Shown here: positions 18,589 through 28,699 of the stretch, in pieces
Layout: the number at the start of each line of letters is the position of its first letter
Numbering within the stretch: position 1 is the first letter of the stretch
DNA from: Dermatophilus congolensis
Lineage (GTDB): Bacteria > Actinomycetota > Actinomycetes > Actinomycetales > Dermatophilaceae
Reading direction: 5' to 3'
Assembly (NCBI GenBank): GCA_030538115.1
Contig: JAUNUP010000006.1
Coordinates: 62,001-126,000 of the forward strand
Length of the DNA: 64,000 nucleotides
Position numbers and translations under genes: made by a program
Notes under the pieces: generated by a model
Databases searched by the model: none
What the model saw: the letters and a program-made list of their open reading frames with translations, nothing else
Told to the model about the DNA's origin: nothing

Positions 18589-18594
18589 GCACCG

Positions 18595-19446
18595 GTGGGT
18601 GTTTCTCGGGCAGTGGGCACGATCACTCGCGGCACGACCAATCCCAATCGCCTGCGCCGGTGCGACCGTTGGCTCGTCGCAACACAGCTCGGGCGTCTGG
18701 CCGGGCCGCGCAGTGTCGTCGTCGACCTCGGATACGGCGCCTCCCCGGTCACGACCCTCGAACTGGCCCGACGGCTCCGGGAGGTGTCTGCGCCCGTACG
18801 CGTGGTGGGGCTCGAGATCGCCCCCGAGCGCGTCGCCCACGCGCGGCGCGTGCTGCGCGAGCGCCGCGGCGGGCCGGGTGTCGGCGCCGTGCCGGTCGAG
18901 TTCGACTACGGCGGGTTCGAGATTCCCGTACCTGCGGGATCGCGTGTGGCCGTCGTGCGGGCCTTCAACGTGCTCCGGCAGTACGACGAGACCGAGGTCG
19001 AGGCCGCCTGGGCCACCATGAGGGAGCGTCTCGCCCCCGACGGGATCGTCATCGACGGCACCTGCGACGAACTCGGGCGCCGCATGACCTGGGTGATGCT
19101 CGACCGCACCGGTCCGGTCAGCCTGACCGTGTCGGTGGCGTTCTCCGCGATCGAGACCCCCTCCGACGTGGCCGAACGGCTGCCGAAGGCGCTCATCCAC
19201 CGCAACGTGCCAGGTGAACGCATCCACGCGCTGCTGCGTGACTGGGATGCAGCCTGGCGCAATGCCGCGCCGCTCGCCTCGTTCGGGCGGCGGCAACGGT
19301 TCGTCGCCTCCGTGCGGGCGCTGCGGGAGGCGGGGTGGCCGGTTCTCGGTGGCCCAGCACGGTGGCGGCTCGGCGAGATGAGCGTGGCCTGGCAGGCGGT
19401 GCGCCCGTCAGAATCCCCAGGCCCGTCGACTCACCAGGTGCCGTAG
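18595..19446 (+). CDS. Class I SAM-dependent methyltransferase
   Basis: The 283-residue protein has a Rossmann-type methyltransferase core: motif I VVVDLGYGASPVTT, an acidic turn at GLEIAPERV, and VVRAFNVLRQY near motif IV. The substrate cannot be told from the sequence. It is divergent from mshA and a similar gene is found beside mshA in related genomes. The start is uncertain: GTG 18595 fits a leaderless mRNA, ATG 18574 would add seven residues; much longer readings of the frame run antisense through mshA and are not credible. Its end overlaps the convergent DUF2516 gene by 16 bases. Confidence 0.8.
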   Translation: MGVSRAVGTITRGTTNPNRLRRCDRWLVATQLGRLAGPRSVVVDLGYGASPVTTLELARRLREVSAPVRVVGLEIAPERVAHARRVLRERRGGPGVGAVPVEFDYGGFEIPVPAGSRVAVVRAFNVLRQYDETEVEAAWATMRERLAPDGIVIDGTCDELGRRMTWVMLDRTGPVSLTVSVAFSAIETPSDVAERLPKALIHRNVPGERIHALLRDWDAAWRNAAPLASFGRRQRFVASVRALREAGWPVLGGPARWRLGEMSVAWQAVRPSESPGPSTHQVP

Positions 19447-19781
19447 GGTCCGGACCCGCCCGCGTTGTTCTTGCGGCGTCGGATGCTCGGCGCCACGGTC
19501 TTCAGGGCCGGTCGGACGTCGGCGAGATATACACCGATCGCGACGACGGCGATGATGACGAAGAAGCCGCCGCGCATGAAATTACCCATCGCCACGAACG
19601 CGACCAGCGTCGACAGGGCCGTGATGGCGAGCCACCAGTTCTTCGTGAGCTTGCCTGTGGCCGTGAACGCCTCAGCCGGGTTGCGAGCGGCATCGATGAG
19701 GCAGAACAGCGCCGCCGCGAAGGCCGCGACACCGAGGGCCAGCATCGCAAGGGCCTGTACGGAGTAGAGAGTCTGCATCAT
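19431..19781 (-). CDS. DUF2516 membrane protein
   Basis: A 116-residue protein with three predicted membrane helices (around residues 7-30, 48-68 and 70-92), followed by a basic tail with RRRKNNAGG. It matches the DUF2516 family found across actinobacteria; no function is known. Two ATG codons are adjacent (19781 and 19778). TAGTCT ends seven bases before the first, so a leaderless mRNA is likely. Confidence 0.85.
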   Translation of the reverse strand: MMQTLYSVQALAMLALGVAAFAAALFCLIDAARNPAEAFTATGKLTKNWWLAITALSTLVAFVAMGNFMRGGFFVIIAVVAIGVYLADVRPALKTVAPSIRRRKNNAGGSGPYGTW

Positions 19782-19788
19782 GCGTCCC

Positions 19789-19794
19789 AGACTA
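19789..19794 (-). promoter_or_regulatory. -10 element of the DUF2516 gene (leaderless arrangement)
   Basis: TAGTCT on the minus strand ends seven bases before the first ATG; no ribosome-binding site is visible between them. Confidence 0.45.
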
Positions 19795-19830
19795 CCGGGG
19801 CCCCCTTGCCAGCCGCAGCGGTGTGGAACC

Positions 19831-20256
19831 TCAGACGTCGACGAGCAGGGTGAACGGCCCGTCGTTGACGATCTCGACCTCCATGTCCGCGCCGAAGCGT
19901 CCGGTCGCCACCTCGACGCCCCGGCCGCGCACGGCCTCCACGAGAGCGTCGAAGAGCGGCTCGGCCACGTCGCCGGGCGCCGCCTCGCTCCACGACGGCC
20001 GCCGCCCCTTGCGGGTCGAGCCGTACAGGGTGAACTGACTGACCAGCAGCAGCGGAGCACCAGCGTCGAGCAGCGAGAGCTCGTCACGCAGGATGCGCAG
20101 GTCGGTGATCTTGCGAGCCATCGCCTCCACCTGGTCAGGGCCGTCGCTCACGTGCGCGGCGACGAGCGCCACCACTCCGGGTTCGGTGATCTCGCCGATC
20201 ACCTCGCCGTCGACGACGACCCTGCCCCGGCGTGCGCGCTGGAGAACCGCCCTCAC
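19831..20256 (-). CDS. dtd: D-aminoacyl-tRNA deacylase
   Basis: Dtd (141 residues) hydrolyses D-amino acids wrongly attached to tRNA, and also glycine on tRNA-Ala. The catalytic SQFTLYGSTRKGRRPS segment and the cross-subunit Gly-cisPro motif in NDGPFTL are present. The protein is of normal length. The ATG overlaps the stop of the upstream gene by four bases. Confidence 0.95.
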   Translation of the reverse strand: MRAVLQRARRGRVVVDGEVIGEITEPGVVALVAAHVSDGPDQVEAMARKITDLRILRDELSLLDAGAPLLLVSQFTLYGSTRKGRRPSWSEAAPGDVAEPLFDALVEAVRGRGVEVATGRFGADMEVEIVNDGPFTLLVDV

Positions 20257-20837
20257 TGCTCGGCCCTGTTCTCGGCGCGCGTCGCGGCACGGCGGGCGGC
20301 CCGCCTGGCGGTGCTGGCCGCCTCCACGCCGCTCGGGCGCACCGTACGGGCGCCGGTCATGCGCATGGGCAACTGCTCGAGTCCCTCGGCGACCGGCTGA
20401 CGGTGCGGAGTGGGCGCAGGGGACGACGTGCGGGAGGCGGCGGTGCGCTTGGGCCGCAGATCGGGAGGTGTGGTCGAGCGGCGCGCGAACGGATCGTCGG
20501 CGTCCTCCACCGGGCGTCCGACGAGCAGCGAGGTCAGCGACGTGACGACCGCCACCGGGTTGGTCAGGGGCGCGAGCAGACTGAACGACCCTCTCCCCTG
20601 GCTCGTACCGTGCCCGGTCGAGCGCTCGTGCTCCAGCCGTGCCCCGATCGCGGCACCGATCACGGGCAGCCCGGTGATCGCGTCGAAGGTGAGGTTGCGG
20701 CCCCGGCTCGCCACGTTGTCGAGCTGCTCGTGCGCGCTCGACAGCACCTCGCGGCGGGCCGAGCGGTCGGCCAGCATGTCACCGAAGCCGACGGTGGCGT
20801 AGAACGACGCGAGCGTGAGGTCGACGAGTCTTCTCAT
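20253..20837 (-). CDS. Conserved protein of unknown function with disordered C-terminus
   Basis: The 194-residue product starts MRRLVDLTLASFYATVGFGDML after AGGAG. Residues 1-110 are helical and include a moderately hydrophobic stretch; the remainder is rich in Arg, Ala, Pro and Thr and probably unstructured. I recognise no named domain. It lies between ygfZ and dtd and overlaps dtd by four bases, so it is probably cotranscribed with both. Confidence 0.65.
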   Translation of the reverse strand: MRRLVDLTLASFYATVGFGDMLADRSARREVLSSAHEQLDNVASRGRNLTFDAITGLPVIGAAIGARLEHERSTGHGTSQGRGSFSLLAPLTNPVAVVTSLTSLLVGRPVEDADDPFARRSTTPPDLRPKRTAASRTSSPAPTPHRQPVAEGLEQLPMRMTGARTVRPSGVEAASTARRAARRAATRAENRAEQ

Positions 20838-20851
20838 GGCGAAACTCCTGT

Positions 20852-21877
20852 TCACGGTTGCACGATCGTGGTCTGCGCCACGGCCACGTCGCCTGCCGAC
20901 AGATCGGCGTCGACGGGGGTGTTGCGCTTGATCACTCCCAGGGCGATCGGCCCGTCGACGTAGTGCCTGGCCACCGACGTGAGCCGGCCGACCACCTTGC
21001 CACCGAGCGTCAGTTCGGCGCCGGCGTCGGGCAGCACGTGCCCGGAGCCGTCGAGGTGGCCGAAGAAGAGCCGCCGCGGAGGGCGACCGAGGTTGTGTAC
21101 CCGCGCGATCGTCTCCTGCCCCCGGTAGCAGCCCTTGTGCAGGTGCACGGCGACGCGCAGCCAGTCGAGTTCGTGCGGGATCGTGCGGTGGTCGGTCTCG
21201 GCGAGGAGGCGGGGTCGCCAGGCCGCAACGCGCAGCGCCTCGACCGCGGCCAGGCCCGCGAGGGGCCTGTCGCCGACGTGACGGCGCAGTTCGGAGCGGG
21301 GCACGATCAGCTCACGCCAGGCGCGGTCACGGCCGGGGTGCTCGTCACTATCGGGGCCGTAGAGCGCGGTGTCGCCGACCGGGCCGGGCCACGCATCGAC
21401 CCAGGCCACCGGCTCGCCCTCCACCGACTCCGCTCTCACGGGCTCGCCGAGAACCGCGTAGTCCGCACTGACGTCGGCGACCTCGACCCGCAGCATGAAC
21501 CGCATCGAATCGAGCCACGCCACAACCGCGCCGACGGTGCCCGGCTCGACCGTGATCCATGTGCGTTCGCCGTCGTCGACGATGTGCAGGTCGTGCTCGA
21601 TGTGCCCCTTGGGCGACAGGATGAGCGAACTGGCCGAGGTACGCGGCGCCAGGCCGGCGAGCTGCTGCGTCGTGAGCGAGTGCAGCCAGGTGAGCCGGTC
21701 GGGGCCCGAGACCGTAAGGACGCCTCGGTTGCTCAGGTCGGCGACCGCGAGGCCCTCGTCGAGCATCCGTGCCTCGCGCGACGGGTCTCCGTAGTGCACC
21801 GCCACGGAGGCGTCGAGGCCCTCTCCGGCGACCGCGCCCGGCTCCGACAGCAGCGGTGAGCGCGTCTGCTCGCTCAC
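20852..21877 (-). CDS. ygfZ: Folate-binding protein YgfZ (GcvT-like)
   Basis: A 341-residue member of the GcvT/YgfZ superfamily, which uses tetrahydrofolate to support repair or assembly of certain iron-sulphur proteins. The diagnostic KGCYRGQE motif, with its essential cysteine, is present in the centre (HLHKGCYRGQETIARV). The GTG start overlaps the stop of the nitrobindin-like gene in a GTGA junction, which selects it over longer in-frame starts. The link with a nitric-oxide-related heme protein suggests a shared role in oxidative or nitrosative stress, as inference. Confidence 0.9.
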   Translation of the reverse strand: MSEQTRSPLLSEPGAVAGEGLDASVAVHYGDPSREARMLDEGLAVADLSNRGVLTVSGPDRLTWLHSLTTQQLAGLAPRTSASSLILSPKGHIEHDLHIVDDGERTWITVEPGTVGAVVAWLDSMRFMLRVEVADVSADYAVLGEPVRAESVEGEPVAWVDAWPGPVGDTALYGPDSDEHPGRDRAWRELIVPRSELRRHVGDRPLAGLAAVEALRVAAWRPRLLAETDHRTIPHELDWLRVAVHLHKGCYRGQETIARVHNLGRPPRRLFFGHLDGSGHVLPDAGAELTLGGKVVGRLTSVARHYVDGPIALGVIKRNTPVDADLSAGDVAVAQTTIVQP

Positions 21878-22377
21878 GCCAGCCTGCTCAGCTGAGCCGA
21901 CACGTGCGACGTGAGCGGCTGCCCGACCGCGGCCATCTCCATCACCCACATGAGTTTGGAGTCGACCAGGCCGTACATGCGCTTCGCGGAGTTGTACTCC
22001 TTGGCCGCCGGCGAGCGCATGACTCCGTCGGTCATCAGCTCGATCGCCGGCCTGTCTTGGTCTTTACGACCGACGTACATCTCGAGAATGCCTGTCGGGT
22101 GGGCCAGCAGCAGTTCGATCTCGCCGTTGTCGAGCACGCGCCAGAAACCCGACTCGGTGGCCAGGGGCCTGACCTCGTTGCCGTCGGAGTCGAGCAGCCA
22201 GGTGCGCGAGGTCATGGCGAGAAAAGGGCGTCCGTCGTGCGTGATCTCGACGTCCTGCGAGATGTTGGCCGACTCAATCGTGGGGTAGCCGACCACGCCG
22301 AGTCCGCGCCAACTGCCGACCAGCCACGCGAGCGGCGCGACGGCGGGGTTCAGGGTGGGGTCGAGTTCGAAGACCAT
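21874..22377 (-). CDS. Nitrobindin-like heme-binding beta-barrel protein (FABP family)
   Basis: This 167-residue beta-barrel protein belongs to the family that includes mycobacterial Rv2717c and the THAP4 C-terminal domain, heme proteins that convert peroxynitrite to nitrate. The start GSWRGLGVVGYPTI contains the family signature, and the heme-ligating histidine is in LTSHVSAQL near the C-terminus. GAGGAT ends six bases before the ATG, a weaker version of the leaderless promoter pattern seen elsewhere. It overlaps ygfZ by four bases. Confidence 0.87.
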   Translation of the reverse strand: MVFELDPTLNPAVAPLAWLVGSWRGLGVVGYPTIESANISQDVEITHDGRPFLAMTSRTWLLDSDGNEVRPLATESGFWRVLDNGEIELLLAHPTGILEMYVGRKDQDRPAIELMTDGVMRSPAAKEYNSAKRMYGLVDSKLMWVMEMAAVGQPLTSHVSAQLSRLA

Positions 22378-22453
22378 GCCCCTATCCTCGCCGATGCGCG
22401 GCCGTGCTGCGGCACCGTACCGGCCAGGCCACCATCAGCCCAGGTCAGAGCGC

Positions 22454-23248
22454 TCAGCCGACCTGCAGAAGCGGGTCGAGCGAGCCGATGATGCCCCAGG
22501 CGAGGGCGTACGCGACGACACCGACCGCGAGCACGCTCGCCGCCCCCGCAGCCCACCGGGCCCGGAATCCGCCGATCGTGGGCAGGGCACCCATGCCGCG
22601 CCGCAGTGCGGAGGAGGCGAGCCCCGCCAGCGCCCCCGCGAGCGCGGCGGCTTCGACGTGCATGCTCACCTGGTCGGGGCCGACGAGGCCCCAGACCGCC
22701 CATCCGGCCACGGCACCGAGCAGAGTGGCCGCACCGGCGCGGACGGTGGCGTGGCGCAACAGATCAGCGGGAGCCGAAACGAGGGCCCCGGCCACGGCGA
22801 CGAGCGAGGCAGACCGCCCCACCGGGTCGTCGAGCACGAGAAAACACGCGCCGGAGGTGACCAGCGCGATACCGAAGACCGACGAACTCACCGATTCGAC
22901 CAGCCGCGGCCGCCGGTCGCGCCGGCCGAGCTGATGCCCGAACTCGAGCAGGAGGGCGAGCGCTACGGCCGCGGGCATGAGGCTCACGTGCGTCTCACGC
23001 GAGAACAGACCTCCGGCCACCACGAGGAGTCCCGCGCTCGTGAGCACCGCCGTGGTACCGCGGGGGCTCGGCAGACGCAGCAACCGCACCCACCCGTAGG
23101 CGAGGGCGAGCATCGCCACACCGACGGAGGCGATCAGCACCGGGGTCAGACCGCTCGCAATACCGGCCCCGACGACGACCGCGACCACGACCGTGGCCAA
23201 GGTCGCCGGCCAGGTACTCCACGTCGGGGTATCGGCGGTGGTGTTCAC
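22454..23248 (-). CDS. Multi-pass membrane protein of unknown function
   Basis: The 264-residue product is almost entirely hydrophobic, with about eight predicted membrane helices separated by short loops such as LGRRDRRPR. No transporter motif is recognisable. TAGGGT ends six bases before the GTG start. Its 3' neighbour is the nitrobindin-like gene on the same strand, 76 bases on, and its 5' neighbour is a MoaD/ThiS gene. Confidence 0.75.
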   Translation of the reverse strand: MNTTADTPTWSTWPATLATVVVAVVVGAGIASGLTPVLIASVGVAMLALAYGWVRLLRLPSPRGTTAVLTSAGLLVVAGGLFSRETHVSLMPAAVALALLLEFGHQLGRRDRRPRLVESVSSSVFGIALVTSGACFLVLDDPVGRSASLVAVAGALVSAPADLLRHATVRAGAATLLGAVAGWAVWGLVGPDQVSMHVEAAALAGALAGLASSALRRGMGALPTIGGFRARWAAGAASVLAVGVVAYALAWGIIGSLDPLLQVG

Positions 23249-23254
23249 GCCGTC

Positions 23255-23260
23255 ACCCTA
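23255..23260 (-). promoter_or_regulatory. -10 element of the membrane protein gene (leaderless arrangement)
   Basis: TAGGGT on the minus strand ends six bases before the GTG at 23248. It lies just downstream of the MoaD/ThiS stop, so the membrane gene would have its own promoter. Confidence 0.45.
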
Positions 23261-23263
23261 ATC

Positions 23264-23530
23264 TCACCCTCCGGCGAACGGGGGCAGGATCTCGAGCGTC
23301 TCCTGCGCATCCCCGGAGGCGAGCGGCCGGTCGCGTTCGACCCGCACTCCGTCGAGCAGGCACGTGCTCACGGCGACGACCGGCGCCAGCTCAGGATGCA
23401 GCGCCACAGCGGCGTCGAGGGCGTCGCCCACGGTCGCCGCACTCACCACATCGCTCTCTGTGCCCGCCGCGGCGGCGGCACCGGCCCAGTACCGCACCGT
23501 CACCGAAGTACCCGTCGTCGTCTCAGCCAT
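23264..23530 (-). CDS. MoaD/ThiS family sulphur carrier protein
   Basis: An 88-residue ubiquitin-fold protein that starts SVTVRYWAGAAAAAG and ends in the diagnostic Gly-Gly after LEILPPFAGG, the residue pair that is adenylated and thiocarboxylated by an E1-like enzyme. The partner pathway (molybdopterin, thiamine or cysteine synthesis) cannot be told from the window. The ATG follows GGTGGAG. It is divergent from glnR, as in several other actinobacteria. Confidence 0.88.
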   Translation of the reverse strand: MAETTTGTSVTVRYWAGAAAAAGTESDVVSAATVGDALDAAVALHPELAPVVAVSTCLLDGVRVERDRPLASGDAQETLEILPPFAGG

Positions 23531-23618
23531 GGCTCCACCCTGGCAGGCTCGGCGCCGCGTGACCAGCCCTGACCTGCCCTCTCGTGAGCGGCGCGACCGG
23601 CCCCGCACCCCCGGTAGG

Positions 23619-23624
23619 TATTCT
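23619..23624 (+). promoter_or_regulatory. -10 element of glnR (leaderless arrangement)
   Basis: TATTCT is followed by exactly six bases and the glnR GTG at 23631. Confidence 0.5.
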
Positions 23625-23630
23625 TCAGGG

Positions 23631-24341
23631 GTGGCCAGGCTGCTCATGATGACCGGAGCTCACTCCCTGAGCGCCGATGTACTGCCTTCACTGGCCCTTC
23701 TCGCGCACCACGTGCGGCTCATCCGCCTCGACGCGAACGCCCTGCTCGACGAGTCCGATTACGACGTGATCGTCGTCGACGCTCGCACCGAGCTGGCCTC
23801 CGCCCGCACCCAATGCCGCCTGGCCGCGATGCTCGCCCCGACCTGCCCCATCGTGGCCGTGGTCACCGAAGGCGGGCTGGTCGCGATCAGCTCCGAATGG
23901 GGCGCCGACGACGTCATCCTCACCACGGCCGGACCCGCGGAGGTCGAAGCCCGCCTACGACTCGTGCAGAGCCGCCGCCCGGTGACGCCCACGCCCTCGA
24001 ACGACCCGATCACCTCGGGCGAACTCGTCGTCGACGAGGAGGCGTACACCGCGCGCATCGCGGGCCGCCCCCTCGACCTGACGTACAAAGAATTCGAGCT
24101 GCTCAAGTTTCTCGCCCAACACCCCGGCCGCGCGTTCACGCGGGCGCAACTGCTGCAGGAGGTGTGGGGCTACGACTACTTCGGCGGCACCCGCACCGTC
24201 GACGTGCACGTGCGGCGCCTGCGGGCCAAGCTCGGCCGCGACTACGAAGCGATGGTCGGCACGGTTCGCAATGTCGGGTACAGGCTTGTGCCCTCTCCGG
24301 ATCCAGACGAACCGGAAGAAAGCGAGTATCCGCTCGGCTAG
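23631..24341 (+). CDS. glnR: Orphan nitrogen regulator GlnR
   Basis: The 236-residue protein is an OmpR-type regulator with an atypical receiver: the N-terminal strand reads LLMMTGAHS instead of an acidic pair, the phosphoacceptor-like Asp is kept in [11 protein letters not shown], and the usual Lys-Pro is replaced by LTTAGPAEV. These features and the winged-helix half ([17 protein letters not shown], then [18 protein letters not shown]) fit actinobacterial GlnR, which controls nitrogen genes as a homodimer without a cognate kinase. The location immediately before mshD is conserved. The GTG start fits a leaderless mRNA. Confidence 0.9.
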   Translation: MARLLMMTGAHSLSADVLPSLALLAHHVRLIRLDANALLDESDYDVIVVDARTELASARTQCRLAAMLAPTCPIVAVVTEGGLVAISSEWGADDVILTTAGPAEVEARLRLVQSRRPVTPTPSNDPITSGELVVDEEAYTARIAGRPLDLTYKEFELLKFLAQHPGRAFTRAQLLQEVWGYDYFGGTRTVDVHVRRLRAKLGRDYEAMVGTVRNVGYRLVPSPDPDEPEESEYPLG

Positions 24342-24363
24342 CGGTACCTGCGAGAATGTCGGC

Positions 24364-27300
24364 ATGACCCCGATGTCTCACTTGGGCGCCCACGATCGCG
24401 ATTCCGTCACGGCCCTGGCCGCGGTGGTTGAGGCGGCCGATGGGGTGCAGTCGCTCTCCGAGGCGACCATGCTGCACGTCGCCTCCGGCACGCCCGGCGA
24501 CTTCGAACACATCGCCATGCGTGGCCCCAACGGGCACATCGTGGCGTTCGCCCACGTCGACGGCATCTCCTCCGGCGAGCCATCGGCCGAGGTCGCCGTG
24601 CATCCCGATCACCGGGGCAAGGGGCTCGGCCGCGCCCTCGGCGACGAGGTGCTGCGCCGCCACCCCGGCGTCCGGTTCTGGGCACACGGCTGGCTTCCCG
24701 CCGGGCAGGCCCTGGCAAAAGCGATGGGCCTGAGTGTCGTGCGCGAGCTGTGGCGGATGTCGAGGCCCACGGCCGGCCTCACGCCCACAGATCCGGCGCA
24801 GGTGCCGATGCCCGAGGGGTTCTCGTGGCGCACGTTCACGCCCGGCTCGGCCGACGAGGAGGCGTGGATCGCCCTCAACGCCGCCGCGTTCGCGAGCCAC
24901 CCCGAGCAGGGCCGGCTCACCCTCGACGACCTGCACGCGCGGATGAACGAGCCGTGGTTCGACCCGGCCGGCTTTTTTCTCGTCGTCGACGACGCGACCG
25001 GGCAGTTGGCCGCGTTCCACTGGACCAAGATCGCCGAGCCCGGCGGCCCCGGTGAGGTGTACGTCGTCGGTGTACACCCCGACCAGCAGGGAAAGAAGCT
25101 CGGCAAGGGCGCCACCGCCCTCGGCCTGGCGCACCTGGCCGCCTCGAAGGTGCCCTCGATCGACCTGTACGTCGACGGCGACAACACCGCCGCCATCGCC
25201 ACCTACCGCGCCGCCGGATTCGAGCGCTCCGCCCTCGACGTGCAGGCCGCGAGAACCGACGATCAAGGGGCTGCCCCAGCCGCCGACCTGTCGCAGGCGG
25301 ATGACAGCATTGCTCCCATGACCGACACGGCGGACACTGCGGACGCAGCCTCCCGCGCCACACCTGCACCACGAGACGAGGCGTTGACCGTCACCACCTC
25401 TGTGAAGCCCCGCCGCTCCCCCGACAGCAGGTTCACGCCGCTGCCGCAGCCGGAGTCGGGTCGCGAAGAGCTGCCCTCCGACCGGTTTCTCGACCGCGAG
25501 ATCAGTTGGCTGGCGTTCAACGAGCGGGTCATGCAGCTCGCCGAAGACCCGCTGGTGCCGCTGCTGGAACGGGTGCTTTTCCTGTCGATCTTCGCGAGCA
25601 ACCTCGACGAATTCTTCATGGTTCGCGTGGCCGGCCTGAAGCGCCGCATCGCCACGGGATTGGCCGTGCGTTCGACCTCCGGGCTCGAGCCCCGTGAGCT
25701 GCTCGACCGCATCCACACCGTCAGCTCCGACTTGCAAGACCGGCACGCGGCGCTCTTCCGCCAAGACATCGTGCCTGCACTGGAGGCCGAGGGCATCCAC
25801 GTCGTGCATTGGGAACAGCTCGGTGCGAGCGAGCGCGAACGCCTCTCGGCACTGTTCGAGCGCCTGTTCCCGATCCTCACGCCGCTGGCCGTCGACCCGG
25901 CGCACCCGTTTCCGTACATCTCGGGCCTCTCGCTCAACCTCGCCGTCGTTCTGGTCAACCGCGAGACCGGCAACGAGCACTTCGCTCGCCTCAAGATCCC
26001 CTCGCTGCTGCCCCGGCTCGTGCCGACGCAGGACGAAGACGACAACGAGCTGTACACGGCGCGGTTCGTGCCGGTCGAAGAGGTCATCTCGGCGCACCTC
26101 GACCGGCTCTTCCCGGGCATGGAGATCCGCGAGCGGTTCACGTTCCGCGTCACCCGCAACGAAGACCTCGAGGTCGAAGAGGACGACGCCGAGAACCTGC
26201 TCACGGCCCTCGAGAAGGAGCTGACCCGGCGCCGATTCGGCCCGCCGGTGCGACTCGAGGTCGACGAGGACATGAGCGAGCATGTGATGGCGCTGCTCAC
26301 TCGCGAGATGCAGATCAGCCCCCGCGAGGTGCGGCGCCTGCCCACCCCGCTCGACCTGCGCGGCCTCGGAGCCATCGCCGCGCTGGAGCGCACCGAACTC
26401 AAGTACCCCGGGTTCGTGCCGCGCACCCACGAAGACCTGGCCCGCGTCGAGACGAGCAAGGCCGCCAACACGTTCGCGGCCATCCGCGCCAAGGACATCT
26501 TGGTGCAGCACCCGTACGACTCGTTCTCCACCTCGGTGCAGGCGTTCATCGAGCAGGCGGCCGCCGACCCCAAGGTTCTGGCGATCAAGCAGACCCTGTA
26601 CCGCACCAGCGGTGACTCCCCGATCATCGACGCCCTCATCGACGCCGCCGACGCCGGCAAGCAGGTGCTCGCGGTCGTCGAGATCAAGGCCCGCTTCGAC
26701 GAGCAGAACAACATCGACTGGGCGCGCAAGCTCGAGCACGCCGGCGTACACGTCGTTTACGGCATCGTCGGGCTCAAGACACACTGCAAGCTCTCGCTCG
26801 TCGTTCGGGCCGAGCAGGGTGGCATCGTGAGGTACTGCCACATCGGTACGGGTAACTATCACCCGAAGACGGCCCGGCTCTACGAGGACTTCGGGTTGTT
26901 CACTCGCGATCCGGTCGTCGCCGAAGACATGACCAAGCTGTTCAACGAACTCTCCGGCTGGGCGCCGAGTACCACCTACGAGCGGTTGCTCGTTGCCCCG
27001 CGCACGGTGCGACTCGGCCTCCTCGAACGCATCGAAGGGCAGATCGCCCGAGCCGAGGAGGGCGAGCAGGCGTACGTCGGCATCAAGGTGAACTCGATCG
27101 TCGACGAGACGATCATCGACGCCCTCTACCGCGCCTCCCAGGCCGGCGCGAACGTCGACGTGCTCGTGCGCGGCATCTGCGCCCTACGGCCGGGCGTGCC
27201 GGGCATGAGCGAGAACATCCGCGTCCGCTCGATCCTCGGCCGGTTCCTCGAACACTCCCGCGTGTTCCTGTTCGGCCCCCGCGACGGGCGCACGGTGCTC

Positions 27301-27561
27301 ATCGGCAGCGCCGACATGATGCACCGCAACCTCGACCGCCGAGTCGAAGCCCTCGTGCGCATCACCGACCCGCGCCACGTCGACGAACTCTCCGACCTCA
27401 TGGCACTCGGCATGAGCGACACAACCGCTAGCTGGCACCTCGGAGGCGACGGGCGCTGGGCCCGCCACCACCTCGCCGAAGACGGGACTCCCTTGACCGA
27501 CATGCAGTTCAAACTCATCGCCGAGCACGCCTCACGCCGCAAGCGGGCGCGATCACGATGA
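24364..27561 (+). CDS. mshD-ppk: Mycothiol synthase domain followed in frame by polyphosphate kinase 1
   Basis: One open frame of 1065 residues encodes two normally separate enzymes. Residues 1 to about 305 are MshD, a double GNAT protein that acetylates Cys-GlcN-Ins; both acetyl-CoA loops are visible ([10 protein letters not shown] near 82 and [10 protein letters not shown] near 237). Residues from [17 protein letters not shown] (369) onward are PPK1, with the autophosphorylated His807 in [18 protein letters not shown] and [14 protein letters not shown]. The linker of about 65 residues is Ala/Thr/Asp-rich and has no stop. A separate ppk could start at ATG 25318, giving a typical 52-residue N-terminal extension, but no ribosome-binding site precedes it. 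GAGAAT lies six bases before the mshD ATG. Whether one or two proteins are made is undecided. Confidence 0.85.
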   Translation: MTPMSHLGAHDRDSVTALAAVVEAADGVQSLSEATMLHVASGTPGDFEHIAMRGPNGHIVAFAHVDGISSGEPSAEVAVHPDHRGKGLGRALGDEVLRRHPGVRFWAHGWLPAGQALAKAMGLSVVRELWRMSRPTAGLTPTDPAQVPMPEGFSWRTFTPGSADEEAWIALNAAAFASHPEQGRLTLDDLHARMNEPWFDPAGFFLVVDDATGQLAAFHWTKIAEPGGPGEVYVVGVHPDQQGKKLGKGATALGLAHLAASKVPSIDLYVDGDNTAAIATYRAAGFERSALDVQAARTDDQGAAPAADLSQADDSIAPMTDTADTADAASRATPAPRDEALTVTTSVKPRRSPDSRFTPLPQPESGREELPSDRFLDREISWLAFNERVMQLAEDPLVPLLERVLFLSIFASNLDEFFMVRVAGLKRRIATGLAVRSTSGLEPRELLDRIHTVSSDLQDRHAALFRQDIVPALEAEGIHVVHWEQLGASERERLSALFERLFPILTPLAVDPAHPFPYISGLSLNLAVVLVNRETGNEHFARLKIPSLLPRLVPTQDEDDNELYTARFVPVEEVISAHLDRLFPGMEIRERFTFRVTRNEDLEVEEDDAENLLTALEKELTRRRFGPPVRLEVDEDMSEHVMALLTREMQISPREVRRLPTPLDLRGLGAIAALERTELKYPGFVPRTHEDLARVETSKAANTFAAIRAKDILVQHPYDSFSTSVQAFIEQAAADPKVLAIKQTLYRTSGDSPIIDALIDAADAGKQVLAVVEIKARFDEQNNIDWARKLEHAGVHVVYGIVGLKTHCKLSLVVRAEQGGIVRYCHIGTGNYHPKTARLYEDFGLFTRDPVVAEDMTKLFNELSGWAPSTTYERLLVAPRTVRLGLLERIEGQIARAEEGEQAYVGIKVNSIVDETIIDALYRASQAGANVDVLVRGICALRPGVPGMSENIRVRSILGRFLEHSRVFLFGPRDGRTVLIGSADMMHRNLDRRVEALVRITDPRHVDELSDLMALGMSDTTASWHLGGDGRWARHHLAEDGTPLTDMQFKLIAEHASRRKRARSR

Positions 27562-28523
27562 ACGACACACCCCCTCCGCAGCTCATCCGGGCCGCCGGCA
27601 CCGTGCCGTGGCGGCTCGGCTCCGACGGCCTCGAAGTCGCCCTCGTACACCGGCCCGCGTACAACGACTGGTCGTGGCCCAAGGGCAAACTCGAGCCGGG
27701 CGAAATGTGGCCGGTCGCGGCCGTGCGCGAGACGCGCGAGGAGATGGGGCTGCACGTGCGCCTCAACGCTCCCCTGCCCGACGCGACCTACGGCGTGCCG
27801 AACAACGGCAAACCGCGCCCCAAGATCGTGAAGTACTGGGCCGCGCGCGTTGTCGGCGGCAACGGCAAACTGCTGCACGAAGTCGACGAGGTGCGCTGGC
27901 TACCGCCCAAGAAGGCGAGCAAGCTGCTCACGTACGACCACGACAACGAACAACTCGACGTGATGGTCGCCCGGTTCGAAGCCGGCACCCTCGACACCGC
28001 GCCACTGATGTTCGTGCGCCACGCCCTCGCAGTGCCGCGCAAGCAGTGGAAGAAGCGCGACCAGCTCCGCCCCCTCAACGCCGACGGCGCGGTACAGGCG
28101 AAAGCCCTGGCTCACCTGCTTACGGCCTACGACGTCGCGAAGCTCGTCTCGTCGCAATCCGAACGCTGCGCCACCACATTCCGCTGGACCGAGAAGGCTC
28201 TGCACCTCAGGACCTTCCGCACCGACCGGCTCACCGAGGAGGAGTTCGCGGCCAAACCCCGCCGCGCCCTCCGCGCCATCGACGACCTCGCCACGTGGAG
28301 CGTCAAACGGGGCTGCGCGTCCGCTCTATGCACCCACGGGCCCCTCATCCCGACACTCCTGCGCCACCTCGCCGCCGAGGCAGATCACGCCTCCGCCGAA
28401 TTCCTGCGAGAGGCCGCCGACCAAAACATGCACAAGGGCGAGGCGATCGCCATCCACCTGCAGACGCGAACGAAAAGGCCCAGAGTCATCGCCGTCGAAA
28501 GCCACAAACCCCTGACGCCGTAA
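27558..28523 (+). CDS. mutT1: MutT1-type protein: Nudix plus histidine phosphatase domains
   Basis: The 321-residue protein combines an N-terminal Nudix hydrolase domain (Nudix box beginning [20 protein letters not shown], ending MGL) with a C-terminal histidine phosphatase-like domain ([12 protein letters not shown] as the RHG-type motif and [10 protein letters not shown] as the second histidine). This matches mycobacterial MutT1, which degrades 8-oxo-GTP and diadenosine polyphosphates. The ATG overlaps the ppk stop by four bases, the same order as in mycobacteria, so it is part of the mshD-ppk operon. Confidence 0.9.
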   Translation: MNDTPPPQLIRAAGTVPWRLGSDGLEVALVHRPAYNDWSWPKGKLEPGEMWPVAAVRETREEMGLHVRLNAPLPDATYGVPNNGKPRPKIVKYWAARVVGGNGKLLHEVDEVRWLPPKKASKLLTYDHDNEQLDVMVARFEAGTLDTAPLMFVRHALAVPRKQWKKRDQLRPLNADGAVQAKALAHLLTAYDVAKLVSSQSERCATTFRWTEKALHLRTFRTDRLTEEEFAAKPRRALRAIDDLATWSVKRGCASALCTHGPLIPTLLRHLAAEADHASAEFLREAADQNMHKGEAIAIHLQTRTKRPRVIAVESHKPLTP

Positions 28524-28699
28524 CAGCCCTCGCCTGCACCCACACCTTGATGCGCAAGCCAGGCACCCCCGGGGAACACAACGCGGGTCGCCTCCGTTAC
28601 TTTTGAACGTGTGCCGGGCCGCGGCAGCCCCGGGTCCCAACATAAGCCGCCAAGAGCGGCCACGCGCCGTGAGGCGCTCCCGGTCCGGCACACATAAAG

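Noticed and set aside
17413-18594. A long N-terminal extension of the methyltransferase, giving a 677-residue product
   Set aside because: The extra part is antisense to mshA, has no domain and lies upstream of the predicted promoter.
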